NCBI GenBank assembly: GCA_016787805.1
Contig: JAEUTY010000001.1
Location: 1-64,000, forward strand
From: Flavobacterium sp.
GTDB taxonomy: Bacteria > Bacteroidota > Bacteroidia > Flavobacteriales > Flavobacteriaceae
Direction: 5' to 3'
DNA length: 64,000 nucleotides
Both the position numbers and the translations under genes were made by a program. The notes beneath the pieces were generated by a model, which saw nothing but the letters and a program-made list of their open reading frames with translations, did not search any database and was not told where the DNA came from. This document shows, in pieces, positions 9,280 to 17,848 of this stretch. Within the stretch, counting starts at the first letter, position 1; each line of letters opens with the position of its first letter.

Positions 9280-10317
9280 ATGAACACTAACGTTGAAGGA
9301 TCAAACAAAATGGAACGTTCACCTTTTATCATTGCAGAAATTGGTCAAGCTCATGACGGAAGTTTAGGACTACTTCACTCATTTATAGATGCTTTGTCCA
9401 ACACAGGAATCGATGCAATCAAATTTCAAATGCATATTCCTGAAGCAGAAAGTAGTGAATTTGAACCGTTTAGAGTCAATTTTTCATACGAAGATAAAAC
9501 CCGTTTTGATTACTGGAAAAGAATGAGTTTCAGCTTAGAGCAATGGAAAGAAATCAAAAAACATTGCGATGAGGTAAATTTAGAATTCTTATGTTCACCC
9601 TTTAGTAATTTGGCTGTAGATTGGCTAGAAGAAATTGGCGTAAAACAATACAAAATAGGTTCGGGCGAGGTAAATAATTTTCTCATATTAGAAAAAATAG
9701 CGCAAACCGGAAAACCAATATTGCTTTCTTCTGGAATGAGTAGCTTTGATGAATTGAGAGCAACAACTCAATTTTTGAAAGACAGAAATGTAGAATATTC
9801 TCTCTTGCAATGCACTACTTCTTATCCTACAAAACCTGAATTTTACGGCCTCAATGTGATACAAGAACTAAAGAATGAGTTTAAAGTTAAAGTAGGTTTT
9901 TCCGATCATTCAGCCAAAATCGAAACCTGTATTGCAGCAACAGCGCTGGGTGCCGAAATTCTCGAATTTCACGTGGTTTTTGATCGCAAACAGTTTGGTC
10001 CCGACTCGCAATCGTCATTGACTATTGACGAAACAAAACAATTGGTTGATGCGGTAAGAAACATAAAATTAGCATTAGACAACCCAATTGATAAGTCGGA
10101 TAACTCAAATTTTAGTGATTTAAAGAAGATTTTTGAAAAGTCTTTGGCTGTAAACAAAGCGTTACCCAAAGGTCATACCATCACTTTTGATGATTTGGAA
10201 GCAAAAAAACCCAAAGGATACGGTATTGATGCCTCTAAATTTAGAGAAGTTATTGGCAAAAAACTTACTTTTGACAAAAATCAATGGGATTTTTTAAATG
10301 ACGAAGATGTACAATGA
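9280..10317 (+). CDS. neuB: N-acylneuraminate/nonulosonate synthase (NeuB family)
   Basis: Condenses phosphoenolpyruvate with an N-acylhexosamine to form a nine-carbon sialic-type acid. Family motifs in the TIM barrel are IIAEIGQAHDG, GIDAIKFQMH, KIGSGE, LLSSGMSS, LQCTTSYP and VGFSDHS; the C-terminal 60 residues form an SAF (antifreeze-like) domain. The usual EKHFTLD segment reads EFHVVFD, placing it in a divergent NeuB subgroup, so the product could be neuraminic, legionaminic or a related acid. A second ATG at 9310, before ERSPFIIAEIG and preceded by GAAGGA, is an equally likely start. It overlaps neuC by four bases (ATGA). Confidence 0.9.
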   Translation: MNTNVEGSNKMERSPFIIAEIGQAHDGSLGLLHSFIDALSNTGIDAIKFQMHIPEAESSEFEPFRVNFSYEDKTRFDYWKRMSFSLEQWKEIKKHCDEVNLEFLCSPFSNLAVDWLEEIGVKQYKIGSGEVNNFLILEKIAQTGKPILLSSGMSSFDELRATTQFLKDRNVEYSLLQCTTSYPTKPEFYGLNVIQELKNEFKVKVGFSDHSAKIETCIAATALGAEILEFHVVFDRKQFGPDSQSSLTIDETKQLVDAVRNIKLALDNPIDKSDNSNFSDLKKIFEKSLAVNKALPKGHTITFDDLEAKKPKGYGIDASKFREVIGKKLTFDKNQWDFLNDEDVQ

Positions 10318-11471
10318 ATAAAAGAAAAATAGCAGTAGTCATTACTGCCAGACCATCCTACAGTAGAGTAAAAACCGTTTTGAGCGCAATCAAAAATCAC
10401 CCTGATTTGGAGTTGCAACTCATTATTGCGGCTTCGGCTTTGTTAGATCGTTATGGATCAGCAGTAAATTACATCGAAAAAGATGGCTTCCAGGTGGATG
10501 CGAAAGTTTTTAATGTTTTAGAAGGCGAAAATTTAACCGCAGCAGCCAAAACAACTGGAATAGGAATTTTGGAACTGTCCACTGTTTTTGATAACCTAAA
10601 ACCCGATGTTGTGGTCACAGTAGCCGATCGTTTTGAAACTATGGCAACCGCAATTTCAGCTTCTTACATGAACATTCCTTTGGCTCACATTCAAGGTGGA
10701 GAAGTTACAGGCAACATTGATGAAAAAGTGAGACATTCAATTACAAAATTGGCCGACTATCATTTTGTAGCTTCAGAAAGCGCCAAAGAACGTGTTATAA
10801 AACTAGGCGAAAATCCAGATTATGTATTCAACACAGGTTGTCCGTCAATTGATATTGCTTCTGAAGTGGCGAAAATCGGAAATTTGAACTTCAATCCGTA
10901 CCAAAAATACGGTGGAGTAGGAGCCGAACCCGATTTGTCTAATGGCTATTTAGTTGTAATGCAACATCCAGTGACTACAGAATACCAAGATTCGCGAAAA
11001 CACATCGAAGAAACTTTGTTAGCAATCAATCAATTGAATATTCCAACATTATGGTTTTGGCCTAATGTAGATGCTGGAGCTGATGGAACTTCAACGGGGA
11101 TCCGTAGTTTTAGAGAAAAAAACGATTTGCAAAATGTGCATTTTTTCAAAAATATGGAAGGCGATGACTTTTTAGTGCTTTTGAATAATGCCCACGCATT
11201 GATAGGTAATTCGAGTGTCGGCATCAGAGAATGTGCTTTTCTTGGTGTGCCTGTTGTAAACATTGGTTCCCGACAAAACAAACGCGACCGAGGCAATAAC
11301 GTAATTGATGTAGATTACAAAAAAGAAGAAATCACCAATGCCATAGAAAGAATTATGAATAGCGGAAAAGCCGATCCATCTTCTGTTTATGGTGGTGGAA
11401 ATGCGGGTGAAACTATCGCAGATTTGTTAGCCAAATTGCCTTTACAATTTCATAAAACGATAATGTATTGA
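10314..11471 (+). CDS. neuC: UDP-N-acetylglucosamine 2-epimerase, hydrolysing (NeuC/LegG-like)
   Basis: GT-B-like epimerase that releases UDP and yields N-acetylmannosamine (or the diacetamido analogue in the legionaminate route), the substrate for the preceding NeuB-like enzyme. Motifs include VVITARPSYSRVKTVL at the start, LAHIQGGEVTGNIDEKVRHS near residue 125, VMQHPVTTEY, and GNSSVGIRECAFLGVPVVNI with IGSRQNKRDRG at the C-terminal nucleotide site. At 385 aa it has the standard length. It overlaps both neighbours, neuB by four bases and neuA by one. NeuC and LegG cannot be separated by reading alone. No bacillosamine dehydratase or aminotransferase lies in this window, which mildly favours a neuraminic-type product. 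Confidence 0.9.
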   Translation: MNKRKIAVVITARPSYSRVKTVLSAIKNHPDLELQLIIAASALLDRYGSAVNYIEKDGFQVDAKVFNVLEGENLTAAAKTTGIGILELSTVFDNLKPDVVVTVADRFETMATAISASYMNIPLAHIQGGEVTGNIDEKVRHSITKLADYHFVASESAKERVIKLGENPDYVFNTGCPSIDIASEVAKIGNLNFNPYQKYGGVGAEPDLSNGYLVVMQHPVTTEYQDSRKHIEETLLAINQLNIPTLWFWPNVDAGADGTSTGIRSFREKNDLQNVHFFKNMEGDDFLVLLNNAHALIGNSSVGIRECAFLGVPVVNIGSRQNKRDRGNNVIDVDYKKEEITNAIERIMNSGKADPSSVYGGGNAGETIADLLAKLPLQFHKTIMY

Positions 11472-12172
11472 TGAAAATTCTTGCTATAATTCCGGCTCGT
11501 GGAGGCTCAAAAGGTGTACCAAGAAAAAATATAAAAATTTTGGGCGATAAGCCTTTGATTGCATTTTCTATTGAACAAGCCAAGGAAAGCAACTGTTTTT
11601 CAAAAATTATTGTCTCAACCGATGATGAAGAAATAGTAGCTGTTTCAAAAGAATATGGAGCCGAAATTCCATTCATCAGACCATCTGAATTAGCCAATGA
11701 TACTGCTTCAAGTATTGCTGTTGTGCAACATGCGATAGATTTTTTTGAATCGAAAAACGAATACTATGATGCCATTTGTTTGCTTCAACCGACTTCTCCT
11801 TTTAGAGAGAAAAACTTCATCAATCAAGCAATCGAAAAATTTACAAATAGCAATTCAGATGCCTTAATTTCGGTTTTACAAGTCCCACATGAATACAATC
11901 CACATTGGGTTTTTGAGGAAGATAACAACGGAAAATTGCACATTGCAACTGGAGAAAGTGAAATTATCAAAAGAAGACAAGATTTGCCTAATGCTTATTT
12001 TAGAGATGGTTCTATTTATCTTACCAAAGTGGAAACCATTAAAAAAGGCTCTTTTTATGGAGAAAAATTGTCGTACATTCTCAACAATCCCAATTTGTAC
12101 GTAAATATTGATTCTAGGGAAGATTGGAATCAAGCCGAACAAAAACTACCAACCATTTTACCGCTTTTATAA
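11471..12172 (+). CDS. neuA: CMP-N-acylneuraminate cytidylyltransferase
   Basis: Activates the nonulosonic acid with CTP to CMP-sugar, the donor for sialyl-type transferases. The N-terminal signature ILAIIPARGGSKGVPRKNIK is complete, and CLLQPTSPFREK, FRDGSIYLTK and VNIDSREDW follow in the usual order. The protein is 233 aa, the length of the single-domain enzymes without a C-terminal esterase. The ATG at 11471 overlaps the neuC TGA by one base; a TTG one codon earlier is possible. The stop overlaps the ATG of the asparagine-synthase-like gene. No recognisable sialyltransferase family was identified nearby; one of the unassigned glycosyltransferases presumably uses this donor. Confidence 0.93.
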   Translation: MKILAIIPARGGSKGVPRKNIKILGDKPLIAFSIEQAKESNCFSKIIVSTDDEEIVAVSKEYGAEIPFIRPSELANDTASSIAVVQHAIDFFESKNEYYDAICLLQPTSPFREKNFINQAIEKFTNSNSDALISVLQVPHEYNPHWVFEEDNNGKLHIATGESEIIKRRQDLPNAYFRDGSIYLTKVETIKKGSFYGEKLSYILNNPNLYVNIDSREDWNQAEQKLPTILPLL

Positions 12173-13896
12173 TGTGTGGAATAGCCGGAATTTTAGGTCA
12201 ACATCCTGATAATCGTTCAACCATCAATTTGATGCTCGAAGCTCAAAAGCATCGTGGCCCAGATGCTACCAATATTTGGTTTGATGAAAATGTAATTTTG
12301 GGTCATAACCGACTTAGTATTATTGACTTATCGGAAGAAGCCAATCAGCCAATGATTAGCAATTGCGGAAATTACATCATTGTTTTTAATGGGGAAATTT
12401 ACAATTACCTCGAAATAAAAAATGAATTAGGTAATGAATACCAATTCAAAACAGCTTCTGATACCGAAGTATTGTTGGCAGCTTATCTCAAATGGAACTC
12501 CTATATGCTCGAAAAACTCAACGGAATGTTCAGTATAGCCATTTGGAACCGAAAGGAAAATGTACTTTTCGCAGCTCGTGATCGTTTCGGAGTAAAACCG
12601 TTTTACTACTCTTTTTTTAATCAACAATTGTATTTTTCTAGCGAAATAAAAACGCTTTTTGCCGCTGGAATTCCTAAAGAAATAAACAAAAAAAATTGGG
12701 CGAACTATTTTTCTTTTGGAACTTACGGATTGCCCAACGAAACATTTTATAATGGTATTCATCAACTTAAAGCTGGATATTTTTTTGAAGTTCGTTTTTC
12801 GGATTATGTTGATAATAATAGCGTTAAACCCAAAAAGTGGTACCATTTTCAAGAACGTATTGCATTAATAAAAGAAATGCCCAAAGAAGAGTTGAAAGTG
12901 GTTTACGAAAACTTGCTGAACGACGCTATTCAGTTGCGCTTCAGAGCCGATGTTCCTTTAGGAATGAATGTGAGTGGCGGATTGGATTCTTCTACTTTGA
13001 TCAATTTGGTGCACCAAAATTTGCCCAGTCAAAAATCAATCGAAGCCTTTACTTTTTATTGCAATGATGAAAATTACGATGAATTGCCTTGGGTAAATGA
13101 GTTGATGAAAACAACGCCTTATCCGCTTAATAAAATCCTTTTGGATTCAAACGAAATTCCAAATTTGATAAAAAAAGTAAGCTATTATCAAGACGAACCT
13201 TTTGGTGGTTTTCCTACGATGGCTTACAGTTTGCTCTTTGAATCTGCTCGAAAAAAAGGCATAAAAGTAATTCTCGATGGTCAAGGAATGGATGAAGCTT
13301 GGGCTGGATATGATTACTATCACAACAATTCCAATAATGTCATTCAAGGGTTAAATTCATCGCCTGTTCGACCTGAAGCTATCGACCAAGAATTAGTACA
13401 ATTTGCCGAAAAAGAAACCTACGAAAAACCTTTTGATAACGATTTACAGAACTTGCAATACCGCGATTTGTTTTATACTAAAATTCCGCGTGCCTTGCGA
13501 TTTAACGATCGTATAAGTATGATGCACAGCACCGAACTTCGCGAGCCATTTCTTGATTATCGTTTGGTTGAATTGGCCTTTGCGCAACCACAAGAAATGA
13601 AGCTGCACAACGGACAAACCAAATGGTTGTTGCGCGATTTAGTCAAAAATTATTTAGGTGATACTATTGCTTTAGCTCCCAAAAGAGCCTTGCAAACGCC
13701 ACAACGCGAATGGATTTCCAATGAGTTAAAAGCTTTTTTTACAGCTCAAATAGAAGCGTTTAATACTCTTGATTTTGTAGACAAAAATGAAGTAAATAAA
13801 ATTTGGAAATTGTACTTGCAAGGCAATCAAGATAATAGTTTTTATATTTGGCAATGGATCAATACAGTAGCATTGTACACTGCCAGCAACAAATAA
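12172..13896 (+). CDS. asnB: Asparagine synthase (glutamine-hydrolysing)-type amidotransferase
   Basis: Two-domain enzyme: an N-terminal class II glutaminase whose nucleophile Cys2 follows the initiator Met (MCGIAGILG), with HRGPDATN, HNRLSIIDLS and FNGEIYNY, and a C-terminal ATP-pyrophosphatase domain with the PP-loop VSGGLDSSTL near residue 265. The Cys2 requirement fixes the start at 12172, on the last base of the neuA stop. At 574 aa it is within the family range. AsnB homologues in O-antigen loci can amidate uronic or nonulosonic acid carboxylates, so its tight coupling to neuA suggests glycan amidation. A role in ordinary asparagine synthesis cannot be excluded. Confidence 0.92.
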   Translation: MCGIAGILGQHPDNRSTINLMLEAQKHRGPDATNIWFDENVILGHNRLSIIDLSEEANQPMISNCGNYIIVFNGEIYNYLEIKNELGNEYQFKTASDTEVLLAAYLKWNSYMLEKLNGMFSIAIWNRKENVLFAARDRFGVKPFYYSFFNQQLYFSSEIKTLFAAGIPKEINKKNWANYFSFGTYGLPNETFYNGIHQLKAGYFFEVRFSDYVDNNSVKPKKWYHFQERIALIKEMPKEELKVVYENLLNDAIQLRFRADVPLGMNVSGGLDSSTLINLVHQNLPSQKSIEAFTFYCNDENYDELPWVNELMKTTPYPLNKILLDSNEIPNLIKKVSYYQDEPFGGFPTMAYSLLFESARKKGIKVILDGQGMDEAWAGYDYYHNNSNNVIQGLNSSPVRPEAIDQELVQFAEKETYEKPFDNDLQNLQYRDLFYTKIPRALRFNDRISMMHSTELREPFLDYRLVELAFAQPQEMKLHNGQTKWLLRDLVKNYLGDTIALAPKRALQTPQREWISNELKAFFTAQIEAFNTLDFVDKNEVNKIWKLYLQGNQDNSFYIWQWINTVALYTASNK

Positions 13897-13914
13897 AATA
13901 ACCAAAGAAAATAG

Positions 13915-15342
13915 ATGCTTTTCAACTCCATTTCGTTTTTACTTTTTCTGCCAATAGTCTTTGCGATGTATTGGTTGGTAAACAAACGAAGCTTGTTGTT
14001 GCAAAACGGTTTGCTTTTATTGGCGAGTTATTTTTTCTATTCGTGTTGGGATTGGCGTTTTTTGTTCTTATTGATTTTCTCTACGCTATTGGATTATTAT
14101 TCGGGATTGAAAATTTTTAATGCCAATAGTCAAAAGAGCAAAACATTTTGGCTTTGGATTAGTATTTCCATCAATTTGGGTTTTTTGGCGGTTTTTAAAT
14201 ACTATGATTTTTTTGTAGAATCATTTGCGCAAGTACTTCAAAAACTAGGCTTTCAATCGCATTTTTCAACGCTGAATTTTATTTTACCAGTTGGAATATC
14301 ATTTTATACTTTTCACGGACTTTCGTATGTAATCGATATTTATAAAAACCGAATTTCGCCCGAAAAAAACATCATTCATTATTCGCTTTTTGTGACCTAT
14401 TTTCCTTTATTGGTTGCCGGACCAATTGAAAGAGCGACGCATCTTTTACCTCAAATAAAAAAAGAAAGAGTCTTCAATTATAATCAAGCGGTGGAAGGAT
14501 TAAAACAAATTGTTTGGGGTTTATTCAAAAAAGTGGTTGTAGCGGATAATTGTGCTTTTTTTGTCAATCAAATTTTCGAAAATGCTGCCAATCATTCCAC
14601 CACCGAATTATGGCTGGGCATGTTTTTGTTTTCGTTCCAAATTTATGGCGATTTTAGCGGTTACTCTGATATTGCTTTAGGAACCTCAAAATTGTTCGGA
14701 ATCGACTTACTGAAAAACTTCAATTTCCCTTATTTTTCGAGAGATATCGCCGATTTTTGGAGAAGATGGCACATTTCACTTTCTTCGTGGTTCAGAGATT
14801 ATGTTTACATTCCATTAGGTGGAAGTAAAGGAAATAAAGTACAACAATTGCGCAATGTTTTTATCATTTTCCTAATCAGTGGTTTTTGGCATGGAGCCAA
14901 TTGGACGTTTATTTTTTGGGGATTTTTGCACGCGATGCTTTTTATTCCATTGTTAATTTTTAATAAAAACAGAGCAAGTTTGTTGAATGATAAACTCAAC
15001 TTAAAAGCCTACGCTAAAATCATTGGAACGTTTGTTTTAGTATCATTTGCATGGGTGTTTTTTAGAGCTGATAGCATAATTGAAGCTTTTCATTACTTGC
15101 ATGATATGTTTGATGTAAACGATTTACATGGGAATTATTTTTATAAAAACACCAAATACACACTCTTGTCAGCAATTTGTTTTTTTGCTATTACAGTGCT
15201 ACTATTTACCGAATGGAAGAATATAAAACAGCAACGACAAGAAATCAAATTGAGCAAGTATTTTGTACTATTTTTATTGCTTTTGCTTTTCTGTATGGGA
15301 AGTTACCGAGACCAAACTAGTTTTATTTACTTCCAATTTTAA
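13915..15342 (+). CDS. MBOAT-family membrane O-acyltransferase (AlgI-like)
   Basis: 475-residue polytopic inner-membrane protein of the MBOAT family, which moves acyl groups across the membrane to extracellular or periplasmic glycans. It has roughly ten hydrophobic segments. The characteristic motifs LPVGISFYTFHGLSYVIDIY, YFPLLVAGPIERA, FSGYSDIALGTSKL and DFWRRWHISLSSWFRDYVYI are present, and the conserved catalytic His lies in ISGFWHGANWTFIFWGF. The gene follows the amidotransferase by 18 bases and is followed, after one base, by an SGNH-type partner, as in AlgI/AlgJ-like pairs. It probably O-acetylates the polysaccharide; the acyl donor is not visible from the sequence. Confidence 0.94.
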   Translation: MLFNSISFLLFLPIVFAMYWLVNKRSLLLQNGLLLLASYFFYSCWDWRFLFLLIFSTLLDYYSGLKIFNANSQKSKTFWLWISISINLGFLAVFKYYDFFVESFAQVLQKLGFQSHFSTLNFILPVGISFYTFHGLSYVIDIYKNRISPEKNIIHYSLFVTYFPLLVAGPIERATHLLPQIKKERVFNYNQAVEGLKQIVWGLFKKVVVADNCAFFVNQIFENAANHSTTELWLGMFLFSFQIYGDFSGYSDIALGTSKLFGIDLLKNFNFPYFSRDIADFWRRWHISLSSWFRDYVYIPLGGSKGNKVQQLRNVFIIFLISGFWHGANWTFIFWGFLHAMLFIPLLIFNKNRASLLNDKLNLKAYAKIIGTFVLVSFAWVFFRADSIIEAFHYLHDMFDVNDLHGNYFYKNTKYTLLSAICFFAITVLLFTEWKNIKQQRQEIKLSKYFVLFLLLLLFCMGSYRDQTSFIYFQF

Positions 15343-15343
15343 A

Positions 15344-16234
15344 ATGAAGAAATTTTTGCTACATACAACGAAGTTTGGATTGATAATTTTCTTATTAATC
15401 AATGCAGTAGCGTGGTTCAACTTGTATTTTATCAGAAATTCATCGTTTTATAAACCAAGCTTTTTAACACACGAAGTCAAAGAAACTCAATTTGATTATG
15501 TTATTATTGGTTCAAGTATTGGATTGACTTCTATAAATTCAATTCAAATCGATAGCATTACACATAAAAAAGGTCTTAATTTAAGTATCGACGATACTGC
15601 TTTATGTTCCAATTATTTGATGTTGAGTCATTTTTATAATCAAGGAAAAAAAACAAACTATTGTATTTTGGCAATCAGTCACTGGGATTTGGCTAATGCT
15701 CAACCCGAACTTAGCGATAACGATTACAGGTTTTTGCCATTTGTATCCGAAAAATATGTACAAGATTATTATGCTTCGATGGAAAAAGGATATTTCAAAC
15801 CTTTGAGTTTATCGCGCTATTTTCCGGCAATTGGCGTTAGTTACTACAATACAGAGTTGTTTTATCCGTCGTTGTTGGCCATGATTCAACCTAACAAACG
15901 AAACCGTTTTGATGAAAAAGGAAACTATGCTTATCCTGATAATAGTGGTTTTGAGGATCAAACACTAGAACAAACCTCTTTAACTTGGAACAATCCGTTT
16001 ATCAAAAAAATCAAAGATTTGTGCGATGCAAATAATACACAATTAATTGTTTATCAAGCACCAATGTTCCAAAACACAGTGTTCAACAACAATTCAAATT
16101 ATACTTTTATCAATCATTCCTCTTTATTAAAAGATAAATCTTATTTTTACGACAAGATACATTTAAACGCTTCAGGCAGAAAAATAGCGTCTGAGTATTT
16201 GGCTTTGGAACTGAACCAAAATTTCTTTAAGTAA
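15344..16234 (+). CDS. SGNH/GDSL-like, membrane-anchored O-acylation partner
   Basis: 296-residue protein with an N-terminal hydrophobic anchor (residues about 9-29, FGLIIFLLINAVAWFNLYF) and a periplasmic domain. IIGSSIGLTSIN near residue 57 fits the Ser-containing block I of SGNH hydrolases in polysaccharide O-acetylation systems. YDKIHLNASGRKIASEYLA near the C-terminus provides the D-x-x-H pair. It starts one base after the MBOAT stop; an upstream in-frame ATG inside that gene was rejected. The pairing argues for transfer of the acyl group delivered by the MBOAT protein to the glycan. It could alternatively be an esterase. Confidence 0.75.
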   Translation: MKKFLLHTTKFGLIIFLLINAVAWFNLYFIRNSSFYKPSFLTHEVKETQFDYVIIGSSIGLTSINSIQIDSITHKKGLNLSIDDTALCSNYLMLSHFYNQGKKTNYCILAISHWDLANAQPELSDNDYRFLPFVSEKYVQDYYASMEKGYFKPLSLSRYFPAIGVSYYNTELFYPSLLAMIQPNKRNRFDEKGNYAYPDNSGFEDQTLEQTSLTWNNPFIKKIKDLCDANNTQLIVYQAPMFQNTVFNNNSNYTFINHSSLLKDKSYFYDKIHLNASGRKIASEYLALELNQNFFK

Positions 16235-16243
16235 ATTCAAACC

Positions 16244-17848
16244 ATGATTGAATCACTCTTTTTTATTGCAGATAATAAAAAGCAAGCAATTGATTTTTCA
16301 TGGACAAATGCGTTTAAAGTTGCCATCAATTTGCCGAATAAAACTAATTCATTTGACATTGAAATTAACTTTTCTGAAAGTTGTGTTTCGTTTCGAAATC
16401 ATGATTACTCTTGGGTTGATTTAACCCAAAATCGAATAGCTGGAGCATTTTGTTCTAAAATTCTAAAATTACTAAACGGTAAATTCGTTCAGCCAAGTCA
16501 AAATGTTGGAATTTGGTGTGTGAATGCTCAAAATCCGAAGCAGCTTATTTGGAAATTCAATCCCGAATTTTCCAATCCGATTACTGAATATTCTGGAAAA
16601 AATAATATCAAGAAAATTGTTGCTGCCAATTCTGTTTTAGAAATCAATAGTTTAGAATTGTTATTTTCTACTTCTGCTCTTGAGCTCAGTCGTTCTAAAA
16701 TCCCTTTTTCGGCAATAGCCTGTTTTACAGATCATTGTGATTATGATACATTGTCGAACTTGCAAATGCAACGCGAGTTTTTTAAAAAATTGAATCTTAA
16801 AACAACGAAAGGTTTTTTTCTGAATCATTTTTCAAAGCGAAAAGACAATGCTTCGGTTGAAAATGACAAAGCAGAATTACAAAAATGGATTGATGATCAG
16901 CACGAACTTTGCTATCATTCGCTATCGCAATCCATCAAAACTGATGAACAAAGTTGGAAGGATTTTACTGATTTTCAAGCTCCATTCGAAAATGTAACAA
17001 CTTGGATTGATCACGGATTTCAGCCTTATAACTTCTCGTTGTACAAAAACAATTCTAAATCTGATGACTATTTTGAAAGTGTTTTAACCAAAAATAAAAT
17101 CAAAATACTGTGGAATTATATTGATTGCGGAATGGCCACGAATGGTGTTATCAATCAACTCAATTCTAATCAATTTACGCTCAATAAATATTGGAATTCA
17201 ATCAAAAAAATGCCTTTCAAATCGCGTATGGTGAAGCTAATCAAAGCCATAATTTTTCACTATGATAACGACAAAAATAGAGTAAGAAATTACATCGATT
17301 CCATTTCGGCCATCAGGCAATTGGTTAAAAACAAAAACCTTTTAGCGATTTTTAGTTTTATAAGAAATATTTCACCAGTTACTTTAATGGTTTTAAAATC
17401 GTTATTGAGTTGGAATAGTATAAAAAACAAACCTTTTAAAGTAGCGCTGTATACACCAGTGATTTTTAATCATAAAATAAATAATTCCAATTTTGTTGTT
17501 TTTCAAACCCTCGAATTGGTTGATTTTAGTAACGGACTTTCGAAAAGTAACATTGATTTGTTGATGAAAGAAAACGGACTTCTCATTGCACATACCTATT
17601 TTTCGGTTGATATGAAACACCATCATGGAAAACTCATTAAAAATGATAATCAATTCAATGAAGACGCAGTGCAGAATTTTGAATACTTGGCCTTAAAAAT
17701 CAAAGAAGGTAGCATTTGGAATCCGCTATTGTCTGAATTAATTGCATTTCTTACCGACTTTACTGCGACAATTTTTGACGTTGATGAAAAAGGCACTATT
17801 TTTATAAAAAATAATTTTGACATTCCTTTTACAAACATAAATGATTAA
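16244..17848 (+). CDS. Unrecognised protein with possible divergent NodB (polysaccharide deacetylase) domain
   Basis: 534-residue soluble protein without signal peptide. The first 150 residues show no recognisable family. Around residue 160, FSAIACFTDHCDYDTLSN resembles NodB motif 1 (a strand followed by an acidic pair), and DQHELCYHSLSQS near residue 224 resembles the H-x3-H/S motif 2 that binds metal in polysaccharide deacetylases. TTWIDHGFQPYN near 248 could be motif 3. The similarity is weak and inferred by eye. It overlaps the following FemAB-like gene by eight bases and sits amid glycan-modifying genes, so a carbohydrate-modifying job is plausible. It may equally be a NodB-like fold without deacetylase activity. 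Confidence 0.6.
   Translation: MIESLFFIADNKKQAIDFSWTNAFKVAINLPNKTNSFDIEINFSESCVSFRNHDYSWVDLTQNRIAGAFCSKILKLLNGKFVQPSQNVGIWCVNAQNPKQLIWKFNPEFSNPITEYSGKNNIKKIVAANSVLEINSLELLFSTSALELSRSKIPFSAIACFTDHCDYDTLSNLQMQREFFKKLNLKTTKGFFLNHFSKRKDNASVENDKAELQKWIDDQHELCYHSLSQSIKTDEQSWKDFTDFQAPFENVTTWIDHGFQPYNFSLYKNNSKSDDYFESVLTKNKIKILWNYIDCGMATNGVINQLNSNQFTLNKYWNSIKKMPFKSRMVKLIKAIIFHYDNDKNRVRNYIDSISAIRQLVKNKNLLAIFSFIRNISPVTLMVLKSLLSWNSIKNKPFKVALYTPVIFNHKINNSNFVVFQTLELVDFSNGLSKSNIDLLMKENGLLIAHTYFSVDMKHHHGKLIKNDNQFNEDAVQNFEYLALKIKEGSIWNPLLSELIAFLTDFTATIFDVDEKGTIFIKNNFDIPFTNIND

Noticed and set aside
9280-10317. Pseudaminic-acid synthase (PseI)
   Set aside because: No PseB/PseC/PseH-type genes are nearby and a hydrolysing NeuC-like epimerase and NeuA follow, so the sialic/legionaminic branch fits better.
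12427-12852. 141-residue minus-strand frame inside asnB
   Set aside because: The asnB domains run uninterrupted through this stretch; the antisense frame shows no motif.
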